Of a stretch of 64,000 bases of DNA, positions 1 to 15,534 are shown one piece after another; position 1 is the first letter of the stretch; every line of letters starts with the position of its first letter. A program made the position numbers and the translations under genes. The DNA is from Taiwanofungus camphoratus (taxonomy: Eukaryota > Basidiomycota > Agaricomycetes > Polyporales > Taiwanofungaceae). Under the pieces are notes generated by a model that made no database searches, was not told the origin of the DNA, and was given only the letters and a program-made list of their open reading frames with translations. The stretch lies in NCBI GenBank assembly GCA_003999685.1, contig CP021222.1, positions 1,798,001-1,862,000 of the forward strand, given 5' to 3'.

Positions 1-1879
1 AAATCGTACCAGATGTTGCGTCCACATTGGGGTATGGATTCTTCGTCTAGGTTGGAGGTACACGTAAGTCACACGAGCAGGTATTAGTCGAATTGAACCA
101 ACCTTTCCATGTTCCTTCAGAACTCCAGGAGCAACTTCGTATGTCTACGTTGCATGGGCGTCATGCAGGATTCTTTGAGGAGAGAATGTCAAAAACTGAT
201 CTCACCTTCTTGACAAGCTGTATGGTGGGATCCTGGAGTAATTCTGGTCGGGATTCACAAAACTGCTGAAGGGCCAGAAAGCGTGGGTCTGGATTTCGCA
301 GGACTCCGTGCCCATAGCTTGATGTTTGGCAAGTATGAATGGAGTGACTTCGGACAACAATGAATCATCCGCTCACCCGGGAACAACTTGTCCGCTCTTG
401 AGTGTCTTCCAGAGATACGCTTTGATGTCATCATGGGAGACACTGTTACCAATTTCTTTCTGCATGTTTAGTTGCCATCTCAGAACTTCTTGGTTAGCGA
501 GCCTACGACATTGATTTGCAATAGTTGAGCTGTTGATTCGTAAAAAGAAATAAGGAGACAGACCCATGCAAAGGACCAGCGAGAGCAAACAAAGCAGCGG
601 AGTATGAGAGGTAAGGATCCGAGAGCGTAGAGCCAACAAGATCTGCACAGCTTAAACGTCGTGAACAAGCTCTCCGCTTACACGCATAACTTCAGAGCTC
701 ACGAGCGGTATGTGCAGAAGCATTTCCGCCCTCATGATCACCATGTAGAGCAATGTAGAGTCGTAGGTACTCGGTCAGATCGTGATTATTTCCATATCCA
801 AGCATATTCACGTAGTTTCCTAGCCTCATAAACGTAAGTGTCACTTTGAGACGATGTATACTAACGACTGACCAACAAGATCAAGATCCTTGTTTATGAT
901 AGGCATTGATTTGCCGGAATTATATGCGTTCCGGTATATCCTCGCAGCCAAAGTAGGGAGCCGGGCCAGGAGATTCATACTGTCTTCTAATGTATAGATC
1001 CAATACTCAGTCTTCTTGATCCCTTTCTCGTAAGCTGCCGCGAATTTGCTGTCATGGTTTAAAGCAGCTACACCCATGCCCAATTGTGTCATAGGATGCA
1101 GCGTCGGCGGCAGGCTGTGAAAGTGTCTGCGTCGGAACTCTGTGATGGAAAGAAAATCGAGATCAGTCTCACGAGTCTATGAGTTTCTCAACGTATTCGG
1201 GGAGCTCGCCCTTCTCCGCGAGCTCAAGGGATAGCTGGCGTGTTTCAGCTTCCGTTGGGATCTTTCCGGTGAGCAGTAGCCAGAGCATGCTCTCGGCAAT
1301 GATTTCTTTGCCACCGGGCGCTGCAGGGAGCACTTTCTGGCAATCGGGGATGGACAAGCCATGGAAGCGGATACCCTACGTGCACAGATGAAGGCCTGCT
1401 CGTAACTCGGATCATGCATACACACCTCATGCGGATCGAGCACAGACGCTTCCCAAAGCATAGCTTGCAATCCTCTCATACCTCCCACAACGTGCTCGAC
1501 CTGTCGTGGAGTCATTTTGTCAACACACGTACCGTCCATACACCAGCCTTGTTATCCCAAGGATCGTAAATATTACCTTAACATCGCCCAAGACAGCCTG
1601 TCCATGCTCAGCTTTCTTCATATCCATCATCATGAGTCGTGCGATTACCTTCAAAGCTTCGAGTACTCACGAGTTGCTTCAGTTGAGCCTGTTTAGTAGG
1701 GATCACTTCTTCAAGGGCTTCCTTGATAGTCTGTGACGCCGGTCGATGTTACTCTCTGAGTTTCCGACTTTGAATGGGCAAGTTCGAAAGGACAATACCT
1801 TGACCGACGCAAAACGTCTTTGAGTTGGGAGGAGTGTCCTAGAAAAGGGTCTTACGACGATAGATCGGCGTCCGAGCAT
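1..1879 (-). CDS. CIT1: Citrate synthase, mitochondrial (3' end beyond window)
   Basis: This enzyme condenses acetyl-CoA with oxaloacetate to citrate in the mitochondrial matrix. At least eight short introns can be placed. Exon 1 (ATG at 1879) reads [20 protein letters not shown] and then RRFASVK, a typical Arg/Ser-rich targeting peptide without acidic residues. The body follows the family in order: a helical N-terminal part, [18 protein letters not shown], a block with [14 protein letters not shown], and [15 protein letters not shown]. The three catalytic residues are present: His in [14 protein letters not shown], His in VVPGYGHGVLR, and Asp in [11 protein letters not shown]. The window ends just after that last motif, so roughly the final 50-60 residues are missing. 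It is transcribed divergently from SEC66. The identification is very secure; exon edges are my reading. Confidence 0.95.
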
Positions 1880-2448
1880 GGCGAAGGAGTGAAGTCACCG
1901 GCGGACCGCTGGGAGACTATAGGGTGGGATTTAGTCTGTATATCGCCGCTGAATGTGCGTCAGCCCTGCAATATATGGCATCCGGGGTAAATGCGGGGGC
2001 GGTCAACCGGACCAGCTTTCCCGCGTTGCCCGAGTAGCTATTGTGCAAGAGAAGGAACCGGACGGCTACCAAACCAACCGGTTCAGGAGAAGCCAGCGCC
2101 TCTTCCGATGGTGGCTTCTCAGTGTGCTGATGTGGACAGACGGTCATGGGACACTGCAAGAGGGCGCGCGACCTGCGGATGGCAGATCACGTGTATTTGC
2201 TGTATCACCAGCCCGCACTCGTCTTATCATATTCAACGGAATACATAGTCCTTCGCAGGCCAGAACCGTTTGTTGATATCAAGAAGGTCGTTCCAGCTGA
2301 AGATCACTAGAAGGACTCGGAGGAGGCGCACAGGCAGAGTGGTCGTATGGTGGCAAGTGCACAGTGGCACGCGTTTCAACGCGTTCAATCCTTGCCAGCA
2401 AATAGTGCCGGGGACTCCTACCTACAATCTACTTCCATCCATTCGACG
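1880..2448. other. Divergent promoter region CIT1/SEC66
   Basis: This 569-base interval separates two divergently transcribed genes and must contain both promoters. I see no conserved reading frame in it. The open frames on both strands are short, overlap one another and match no family that I recognise. Confidence 0.6.
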
Positions 2449-3328
2449 ATGGCGTCTGTCCTCGTCCCAGTCTTATACGTTGTCATTGTTTTTGGGAGCT
2501 TGTTCGCCTTCAGCTCATTCTACAGACGACGGAACGCAAGTGTGTGCGGTTTGCTCGCGTTGCTATCCTCGCTGACTCCTTACAGACAAGGTCTTCGACC
2601 CATACTTTCCTCCGCACCGTGAGCGCGACGTGTATGTATCTTTACTCCAGAAGACGGACCCCCCTGCGCCGGAACAACTGCTCAAAGCTGCCCTCGTCCG
2701 TCGTGCCATGACCGACGTCAGCCGTATAGTCCGCATCCGAGAAGACAAACCCGCTCTACAGATCCTATTGCAGAAGGGATCTATAGGCGACGACCTGTGG
2801 AACAGCTTACTCGCGGCAGAGAAGGAGCTTGAAGCCGAAATCCTTGAAGTAGCGGCGGAAGCAAATAGTTTCGTCGAAGGATGGGGTCAGCTCATCTTCC
2901 AGACCGCGACAGAAATGCTACACAACGAGAAAATGCGGAGCATCTTAGAGCAAATTCCTGCGATGAGGGCAGAGAAAGGTTCGTCACAAGCCCTGCATTC
3001 CTGAATGATGCAATTCATGTAGGCACCAGAACGAAAATACGGCCGAAGGCCTGCCACTAAAGTTGTCGAAGCTGCTGCAGCAACTTCTGCTAGCCTTCAT
3101 ACACCCGTTACGCCAGCACCCCCAGACTCAGAAACGCCTGTCTCAAAATCGACCAATGGCCTGGCACCTCCCAGTGCAGGAACAGATAGTGCTTTCAGTG
3201 ATGGGGAGACACCTGCATCCCCTGTTACACCCAAGACGCCATCGAAAGTGAGCAAGTATTGCCTCTTCACTTCCTTCTTAAACTCATTCACTCTTTAGTC
3301 TGCGAAGAAATCGAAAAGGCGAAAGTAG
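2449..3328 (+). CDS. SEC66: Translocation protein Sec66 (Sec71), ER translocon subunit
   Basis: Sec66 is a subunit of the Sec62/Sec63 complex that drives post-translational import of proteins into the ER. The predicted protein is about 245 residues in four exons. It opens with a single membrane segment (about residues 3-25) followed by YRRRN, giving a short lumenal N-terminus and a cytosolic body. The conserved core starts at VFDPYFPPHRERDVYVSLLQ and includes LLKAALVRRAMTDV and a helical part ending near EQIPAMRAEK. The last 80 residues are Pro/Ser/Thr-rich and end in a basic KSAKKSKRRK tail. Introns fall after the membrane segment (about 2540-2584), near 2982-3022, and before the last ten codons. 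The family is clear; the low-complexity tail is variable between fungi. Confidence 0.9.
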
Positions 3329-3546
3329 AGATACAGATCATTATTCCTCTTGATGTTCGCGCAACCGTAGCGCAATATATGAACGAGAGTGCATCACGCT
3401 CTCGCCTATGCGGGTCATACAAAATCGCAAAATAAAGGCAAAGAGTACATGAGATGAGACGAGAAAAATGAAGCTAACCGAATGACAATCCTACTCGACC
3501 ATTACGAATCTGTTCTACAGTCCGGAGCGAAGAGAGACGACTTCAC

Positions 3547-7900
<4,354 letters not shown>

Positions 7901-9046
7901 TGTGTCGCTCTGTGACGGAGACGTGAGTTTCGCGCGGCCACAGAGCGGCGAAGGGGCGCACCATGATACGCAGAGACCTAATCGCACACCAAGAAGTCGA
8001 GACGATGTAAGACCTGCTGGGATGGAGCTGTGGGAGAAGACAGAGCCGTGTAGGCGCGGATGATACGCAAGACGATGAGCACCGCCAGGAGCCGTGTCCA
8101 CCTCAATCGGGCGCAGCCGTGGTAAAATTCTGGCCTTAGTCATGTAGCATGCACGCGCTTGTCCCAAACGGTGCACCCAACTTTTCTTTCACTTACATCT
8201 TGGCCGTATGCACAGCTGGCTGGAAATCTGCCCAAGCGATTCTTTTACACGCTCGGGCTTGTTTCCAGCACAGCAGCACCCCCTACGCATACACGGTGAT
8301 ACGGGCAAAGTCCTTCCAAAATCCACACGATCCTTAAATTGTCTCGACAGGGAGGCATCCCTGCCTCCACCAGCCTTTCCGCTGTCTACTGTCGGTAATG
8401 AGTCAAAGTCGTGTAAGAGCAAGCCTGGAGTGCGGATGCTGTCTCGGTCTCGTCTTGGGATCGGACAGTGGGGCTCACGCCCCCCTTGTTCGGACTTTAC
8501 GGCGCCGCTGGTCAGTGCTGAAAACACCGCTCTTTTTTCGTGGCGTTGTCGTATCTCACTGTCGGCTTACATATCTTCTCTCCTGTGTTTTCATGCTTTT
8601 CAATATTCCTCACCCAAGAATACATATATTTGGGTTGATCCGTCATGGGCCCGCTGTTGTGCATTGAAATCCATCGAGCGATATAACACGGCAGTCATTG
8701 TAAGCTGAACGCCGCGTGTAGTTCCAGCTCAGAAGAGCACCGATAGCTTCTTGGTCACCGCTGACAGTGACCATGCTCTCACACGAACCGTCGTAAGATA
8801 CATGCAAAGCTAGGTAAAGATGCTACATATACAGCTTGCTGACCGCTGACGGCTGGTTGAGCTGCCGACTTTGGTAGCAACTGAGGCCTGAGGTGCCAAG
8901 CCTACGGTGTCGATTTTGTCCAACTCATGATGAACAGGCTGATTGACAGTATTCTTCAGAAACAGATACCTATATCATCTTTCGCGCTTAGCTTGGTGAT
9001 GCCTGAAAACACTCTCATATCCAATAGGACATCCGCTCCGCCCATG
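7901..9046. other. Intergenic, no gene seen
   Basis: About 1.1 kb upstream of UBP15 carries only short overlapping frames with no family signature. It presumably contains the UBP15 promoter and 5' leader near 7900-8100. Confidence 0.5.
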
Positions 9047-9491
9047 TCATGTTTTTGGCGACGCGTTTCGCTGTAGTTGATTGGCGTCGAAGGAAAGATC
9101 CGCATTCAGAAATGGTCGCACTGCGCCATTACCCGCGTGCGATTCATCTTGAAAGTTCGAGAGTTGACGAAGGATCCGTGGCAAGACAGCTGTTGGGACA
9201 TTTGGTAGGCAAGTCGACAGGCAGCACAGGAGGATATCATGCAAGGTTGCGAACAAGATGGCGTCAATATTGTTTAGCCAGTAAGCAACAAAGCAATCGT
9301 TCTGCCAATTGCGACTTGGATTCTACTAACATATCCAGCATCACCCTGATGTCTCGAGGACGATCGCCTCCATTTGTCGACTGTCCGATCAAAGCCACGG
9401 TCAGCGGATTCTCTTCGTTCTCAAAGTCTAGGGGCACCTTGCTATCCGATCTTGGAGGCAGCCCTTGTTTCATATCTTCATCCGGGCGCAC
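9047..9491 (-). CDS. Possible small two-exon gene, unknown
   Basis: Two minus-strand frames can be joined by a 43-base GT...AG intron (about 9305-9347): one starting MRPDEDMKQGLPPRSDSK and ending near DRPRDIR, and a second starting NDCFVAYWLNNIDAILFATL and ending RNASPKT. The result is a predicted protein of about 125 residues, with an acidic/polar first half and a Cys/Leu-rich middle. I do not recognise it. The intron is at the short end of the fungal range, and an overlapping 187-codon frame lies on the plus strand. Chance open frames are therefore a serious alternative. Confidence 0.22.
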
Positions 9492-10073
9492 GTCATTCTA
9501 TGTAGCTGCCATGATAGAGTTAAGGCGCGTGATGATCATCATAGTACTCCCGACTTGCTCTCTCTTCCTATGTACATCTTCAATATTTGAAACGCTCTTC
9601 CGGGAGCTGTGATTGGCGTCCGCCGAAAGTCAAGTGCTAGGGCATCATTCGCCGTTTTGAGCGGGATGTGTGTTCATACCCCTGTGCCGCTCCTGTATCA
9701 GGCAGACTCGCTTGGCCAGTAGATTGAGACCACAGCTAGACCGACGGTGCAGACAGGGGTGTACTTAGCATTACGGGAGTAAAGACTGGAAAGAGGTCAA
9801 TGGACCCGCACAGACGGAAGGCCGACACAGACGCCGACATGGAAGCACCGAGTCGAGAGCAACCAACCAGGGTCTGCACGCGTCGCACTGGGGACGTAAG
9901 TGGAACTTTAAGAACGGCTGTTTTGCCTCATGTCGACGAGCCTTTGCTTCACTTTTCCTGTGTTCTGTTTTCGTCTGTCTTTTTACCGCCCAGTACCGCT
10001 GGCTTCCCTTGTGCTATAAAACTTGCGTTTGGTGCAGCTCGAGCCCTGCACTCTTCGCCACTGACGGCTGAAC
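9492..10073. other. Intergenic / promoter of the large disordered-protein gene
   Basis: No gene is recognised here. The last 60 bases hold a TATA box candidate, annotated separately. The remainder shows only short frames. Confidence 0.5.
10015..10021 (+). promoter_or_regulatory. TATA box candidate
   Basis: The sequence CTATAAAAC lies 53 bases before the ATG at 10074, a usual distance for a fungal TATA element with a short leader. Placement is by sequence only. Confidence 0.4.
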
Positions 10074-13000
10074 ATGAGCAGCCGTCAGCGAACGGCCACA
10101 AGCTCTGCCAGAAGGGAAGAGTCCAAGTATTGGACACCCCATGACTCTGACTCTGACCGACCGCGCCAGACGATGGCTACCACCCAACGTCACAATATTG
10201 ATGGTCACCGAAGACACCACACTGCTTCAAGACGAGCAGTCACGGCGGACGTCCCAGCTTCTCCGGCGCCTGGTTCTTCGCACAAGCTTTCCAGCAGGGA
10301 CCGTTCTTCTACTGCTCCGGTGTCTTCGTACTATCCTACAACGCAAACCCAGAACTATGCGACGTGGAATGGTACGCCTGTGGATACCTCTTCCGCACGA
10401 GCCCGGATGCAGGACAACTCCAATGATACTCACGGTCTACGCGGTTACTTCAAGAGAAAGTCTGAGAAGCAGAGCCCGTGGTCATCCACCGAGCAAGTGC
10501 CGCCTCTGGACGAAGGCAGGAGCACGCGTCCAAGTGCAATGCCTCGCAGTGCTCACACCATCACGGCGTCCACTACTGTTCAAGCTCCAACATCGACACA
10601 AGCTTCCACGGCTGCTCAGCCTTCAACCACACGCGATCCCTCTGCGCCATCCAGGCATCATAGAGAGCGAGACAAGGATAGGGAAAAGGCGGAGAGGAGG
10701 AGAGAAGAGAAGGAAAGGGATAAAGATAGGGAAAGAGAGAGAAGGCGTGCCGACAAGGAGAAAGAGAGAGAGAAGGAACGGGAGAGGGAGCGGCGAAGAG
10801 AAAGGGAGAACGAGAAGGATCGTTCTGCCAGGGAGAAGCATCCGGAGAAGTCAAGAGATCGAGAGAGTCGGCGACGGGAAGCATTCGGGGCTGCTGACCT
10901 CGGGTATGCAACTCAAGTGCAGCCTTCGGTCTCATCGACCCCGCAGAGGGAGCGGTATGTCGGAGAGAAACAGGCGGCGGTGATGAATGTGCGTTATTTC
11001 TCGTATCTCTTTCATATATTACTTATCTAACTTTTTTTCACCAGGGCCGATATAGCACCCAAATACCACAACCCGGTTCTTTCCCGCCGACAGACCAAGC
11101 AATGCCCTCTGGGTCGATGAACTATGTGCCTGCAGCCACTCAGTTTGATCCTAATGTTCACCTAGGAGGTGGAACTCGACCGACCGCCCCCAGTGAACAT
11201 CGCAGAGATGATCCACCTGCTCGTGCTGCCCCCCTGTACTTACCGGATCGTGACAAAGTTTCTTCTCGTCATCATCGCTCACATAGGGATAGAGCCACTG
11301 GGCAACAAAGCGGTCAAGAGTCCGGGGTGTCCAGCAGTGAGCAGGAATATACTGCGAAGGAGCGTGTGAGTATCTCGGGCCGTTCTTTGCACAGCTAGGA
11401 TTGACCACCAATGTAGCAGCGAATCTCCGATCGGCGTTACGCTCCACGAGAGCATAATGCAGACGGGCACCCCTCAGGTCCTTCAGGAAGTGAGACCGAA
11501 AGGACCGCTACGAGGGAGCGTGTGAGTCTGTCTCCTTTATTCTAAGGCAAGGGCTGATTGGTATTGGGGTAGCGGAAGGTCGGTCGTACGCAAGGCGAGC
11601 CACACAGGCCAAGTAGGACAGCTGCCGTGAATGAGCCCGGCTCGAGGCCTGCAAATGCTCAATTGGGAGGCCCGCAGCAACCCAGTGCGAATCATCAAGA
11701 GCTAGCTAATGCGTGGCATCAGCAGGTACGTACTGGGATATCAAATGAGATTTCGTACTGACATCATCCCTAGGCGAGGCAAACCTCACATACACGGGAG
11801 TCCCCGTCTCACAGGCCGTTGGGCTCTGCGCAACTACCAGCATCGGGTATGCCGATGCATGCTTCCGTGCCGCCTACGGGCCAGCCTACCTTACCCGTAG
11901 GTCTAACTACCTCTCAACGCTCCACGTCACACATAGTCAGTATTCGAGCTGGGCAGGGTCCGGCAGATCCTCAAACTCCGATTGTGCTCACAAAAAACCC
12001 GAGCACTGCGGCAGGTAGCCGTCCCTATGACCCTCCTCCTACTGAGCGCGCTGCGATGCATGAAGCCACCTCACGATCTCAAGCCGCATCACATATTCCG
12101 CAACAACCCCCACAACAGGGGGCAACGACACAATCATACGGCAGCTCTATTCCCGTTTCGAATCCTGCTATGGCATACCAGTCGGTACATCCAGCTGATG
12201 CGCCCGGTCGCTCCCATCCAGGCGTCTCAAGTGTTCAGCAGGCAGCTGCTCCCTCCAATTTCCAACAGTCTGCACAGCTCAATTATGGCTACTCACATGT
12301 CTCGGGTAATGCGCCAAGTTCATTACATCCTGTGCAGCAAGCTATTCGATCTGTTGAGGGGATTGTACGCCCTCCTTCAACGCGCCCTCCCTCAACCGTG
12401 CCGGTCGCTCATTATGTTACAGCGTCAACGATGGCTTCGTCTAATGGACCCATGGCAACTACCAATGGTCCTACGACACAAAGCTATGGGCCGCCTTCTT
12501 CTGTGCCACAGCCTCAGGCTATGGGTCACCAGGCAGGGTATATTCCGAGTTCATCGAATGACATGCGTTCGCATGGACATCGATCTACTGCTGCTCACAG
12601 TGCAAACCCAAGCCAAGGACAATCCCACATGGCCCTAAGCGGTGTCGGTTCTCCAGGCACACAACCCGTGAATCAGCAGTCATACTCCCCAACGCGTAAC
12701 ATTAACCTGGAGGTTCAGCGTACTCCTGCTCCACCGGCAATGCAACTCAACTATTCTAATGCTGATGTGATATCGTCTGCACCCGGAGTGAGCGGCGTCA
12801 ATTCTCGAGCTGTGGGCTCTACGAGTGCACCCACAGCCACTCCGATACCCCCTAGGCAGACCTCGACATACCCGACCCAGACGGATGAGAAGGCAAATTC
12901 TGCGCAGCCTCCAGTAGTTTCCATTCAGTATTTTTCATCGACATATCCAACCAATGCTAGCGGGCAGGTGCATGACCCGCGTGACCCACGATCCCCCAAG

Positions 13001-15082
13001 CCACCCTCAATCTTACCGCCGACCACTCAGTCGGTAACCGTAGCTCAGGCGACTTTCCCGTCGTCTCGTTCGCATCCCAAGGAAGTTCCCGTGCAGTCGT
13101 CCGCAGCAAATCCGAACCCTTCCTCTCATTCGGCTTACCGTCATAACAATGCCAGCATCACCCCCGTCTCCGCGCCTAGTAGCCAGAATCCACCTGCTCC
13201 TGTCAATAACTCGGTGTCTTATTCCCCATTGCGCAACATGCAGTCCAGTTTGACACGTTCACCAGGAGTAACAAATATTGTACCTCCAGCTGCTACCCCT
13301 AAGCAGTCACCATCAGGGCGATTGCATTCTCATCGTAACGGCTCCAATGATACTATTACTCAGTCACCCGCGCCGAAACCGTCTCCCAATCCCGTACAGC
13401 AACCTTTGGGGCATCATTCCAGTACGACGAATTTGCAAACGACCGCTTCGTTACGTCCAGACATGAACTCAGCTTCACGACCCTCTAACGCAACGTCCGG
13501 ATACCCAGAACCAGCTCGATACCGTTCGCCAGCGCCGTCTACATACCCTCAGTCTCAAGTTGTATCATCAACACAACATGTATCTACATCTACAGTTCAT
13601 CTTCCACACCATTTGCAGTCGTATAGTACTCAAACTCCGACCTCATCTTCAAGGCCGACTTTACCACCAGCTAACTCAGCACCTTCATACGACTATTCCT
13701 ACAACACACAGAGAGGTTTCACAACACAGATGGCGCCTTCCGGTCCCTCACAGTCCATAGCCAGCCGCTCCGATCCACATCATATGCAGTCATCGGAATA
13801 CGTGATACGGCCGCAAGACCCAGTAACTGTGTCATCCAATTCGGCGGCTGGCCAACGTGTCCCTCCTCGTTCAGCGCCATCGCCTGTCCCGACGATCAAT
13901 GCAAGACAGTATCACAATGTATCGTCGAGGACGCCTTCTACTGTTCCTCCATCGTCCACACAGATCCAGCCCTTGCGCAATAACACTTATCCTACGACCA
14001 CCAGTCGTCGTCCGGATCCCAGTCCATTCCCTAACCCCTCACATTCGCGGGCAGCGTCGGATCCACAGTATACTCATCCAGGCCGCGTTGCTGTCTCAGG
14101 TCATCCATCCACGCCTTCGCCCTCGAAGGCCCAGCTGGCGCCTCGCACGACACCATCTCAGGCCCCCGAGCCCGATGTTCTGTTGACCCCTTCATCACTA
14201 GCGCCGTCAATGCTTCCGAGGCAACTTTCCAATGCCTCAACCTCAGGACCTGCCACCGCTCGGTCCTCGAAAGAAAAGCCGCCTAAAGAGAAGGAAACGC
14301 GCAAATTGGGTGGTCTTTTTGGTCTTTTCCGTTCCAGATCGTCTCCACCCAGACCACAGGAGCCGCGGGCAGCGCCGGTAACTTCAGACCGGCAGCGGCA
14401 ACGCTCGCGCAAAGTCTCGGCGCCTGCTGTGAGCTCCACAACGACTAATGGGAAGTCTTCCACTACCGCGGTTCCGCCACCTGTTACCTCTCCTGTGAGA
14501 GCCACACCGAATACAATGCAGATCGGGGGAGCAACTATGAATGGCGTAGGCCGTGCCCCAGAACAAGTGGACTTCTATGCAAGGTATGTCAAACTCGCTC
14601 ATCACCCAACCTTGAGCTCATATACCGGATAGGCGGAACCCTATTGCTACCCCAATTCCTGTACCCGCTACATCGGGCAGAAGGAGTCCGGGACTTAAAA
14701 TGTTCACGCCGTTCCGCTTACTCTCCAGACGACACCGAACAGTATCAGCAGCATCAGTTGAAGCTGTAGACGGTACCGCAGTAAGTACTTTGACACTTCG
14801 ATAGCAAGTCATCGAACTAATATCTCTGTGCAATAGGCCAACACGGTGTTGACAGGAGCAGACTCTACAAGAAGCTCTACTGCAGGGAGGCCTTCGCCAC
14901 CGTTAAGAGATCCCATGGTCGCTGCGCGGGAATGGAGGAACAAAGAAGAAGCTGAACTGACGGGTCGTGGAACGTTGCGTATTCGCCGACCAGGTGTTAC
15001 TTTTGATGTCGAGGAAGATCTTCCAGAAGCCTCGCAGCCGCAGCGACGACCTCCTCGTAGACGTCAAGTGCAGGAGGAATAG
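10074..15082 (+). CDS. Large Ser/Pro/Thr-rich disordered protein with Arg/Glu tract, unknown
   Basis: I do not recognise this gene. The frame opens MSSRQRTATSSARREESKYW at 10074 and can be followed through about seven exons to a stop after RRRQVQEE, giving roughly 1,450 residues. It begins with a Ser/Arg-rich segment. Around residues 195-275 there is a highly charged stretch built of RE, RD and KE repeats, probably a single charged helix. About 930 residues follow in one giant exon (about 11,775-14,583) dominated by Ser, Pro, Thr, Gln and Asn. Near the end of that exon comes a basic patch containing KLGGLFGLFRSRSS. The final exons are basic and include a short conserved-looking piece, TGRGTLRIRRPGVTFDVEED. 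No membrane segment or enzyme motif is visible. RE/RD tracts often occur in RNA-processing proteins, and long S/P/Q regions in signalling or transcription scaffolds; neither proves a function. Confidence 0.75.
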
Positions 15083-15534
15083 TATGTCATTCATTTATCT
15101 TGGTATAGAGGCACTTCGTTATGTTATCATTGTCAATATTTTGCTGTGATTGTATCACTAAATCACTGTCGCAGAACTCGGCTTGCAGATTGTATCATAA
15201 TGTCTTGGGTAGTATGCACATACTCTAATATATTATTATCGAGAGAGAAATGTTGTGCGATGTTACTTGGAGTGTGAAGGGGTGCTGGTCATGGATAATG
15301 GTCAGTAGAGACAGTAATTACTGTTCCATGGCTTGATCGGTTGAGTCCTGGAGTGTGTCATATAAAAGTTTGAGCGTGGTACGAAAGAACTGCTCAATTG
15401 CGGTCTTGAAAGTTGAAGAGCTCACTCGAGCTGTGACAGGTACGTGTGACTACTCGTGTCGCGAGCGTGACAGTCCGCGTATTGGACGCGTTGAGCGCGT
15501 CACTCACGTAGCTTGCTTCCCGCCATTTATCGAA
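15083..15534. other. Intergenic, 3' end of large gene and PRI2 promoter
   Basis: This 452-base spacer is AT-rich in its left half, which fits a 3' untranslated region. The right half is GC-richer and carries ACGCGT and GCGCGT near the PRI2 start. I see no gene. Confidence 0.6.
15486..15500 (+). promoter_or_regulatory. MCB-type cell-cycle boxes upstream of primase
   Basis: ACGCGT at 15486-15491 and GCGCGT at 15495-15500 lie 35-50 bases before the primase start codon. ACGCGT is the MluI cell-cycle box bound by MBF (Mbp1-Swi6) upstream of DNA replication genes in yeasts. The target is a replication gene, which makes the match meaningful, but use in this fungus is inferred. Confidence 0.5.

Noticed and set aside
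9049-9612. 187-codon plus-strand frame
   Set aside because: No recognisable domain; it overlaps the minus-strand candidate and has an irregular composition. Neither is certain, but this one has no splice or motif support.
10141-10983. 280-codon plus-strand frame overlapping the large disordered-protein gene
   Set aside because: It is a shifted frame of the RE/RD-rich exon. The frame starting at 10,074 splices onward into the giant exon and this one does not.
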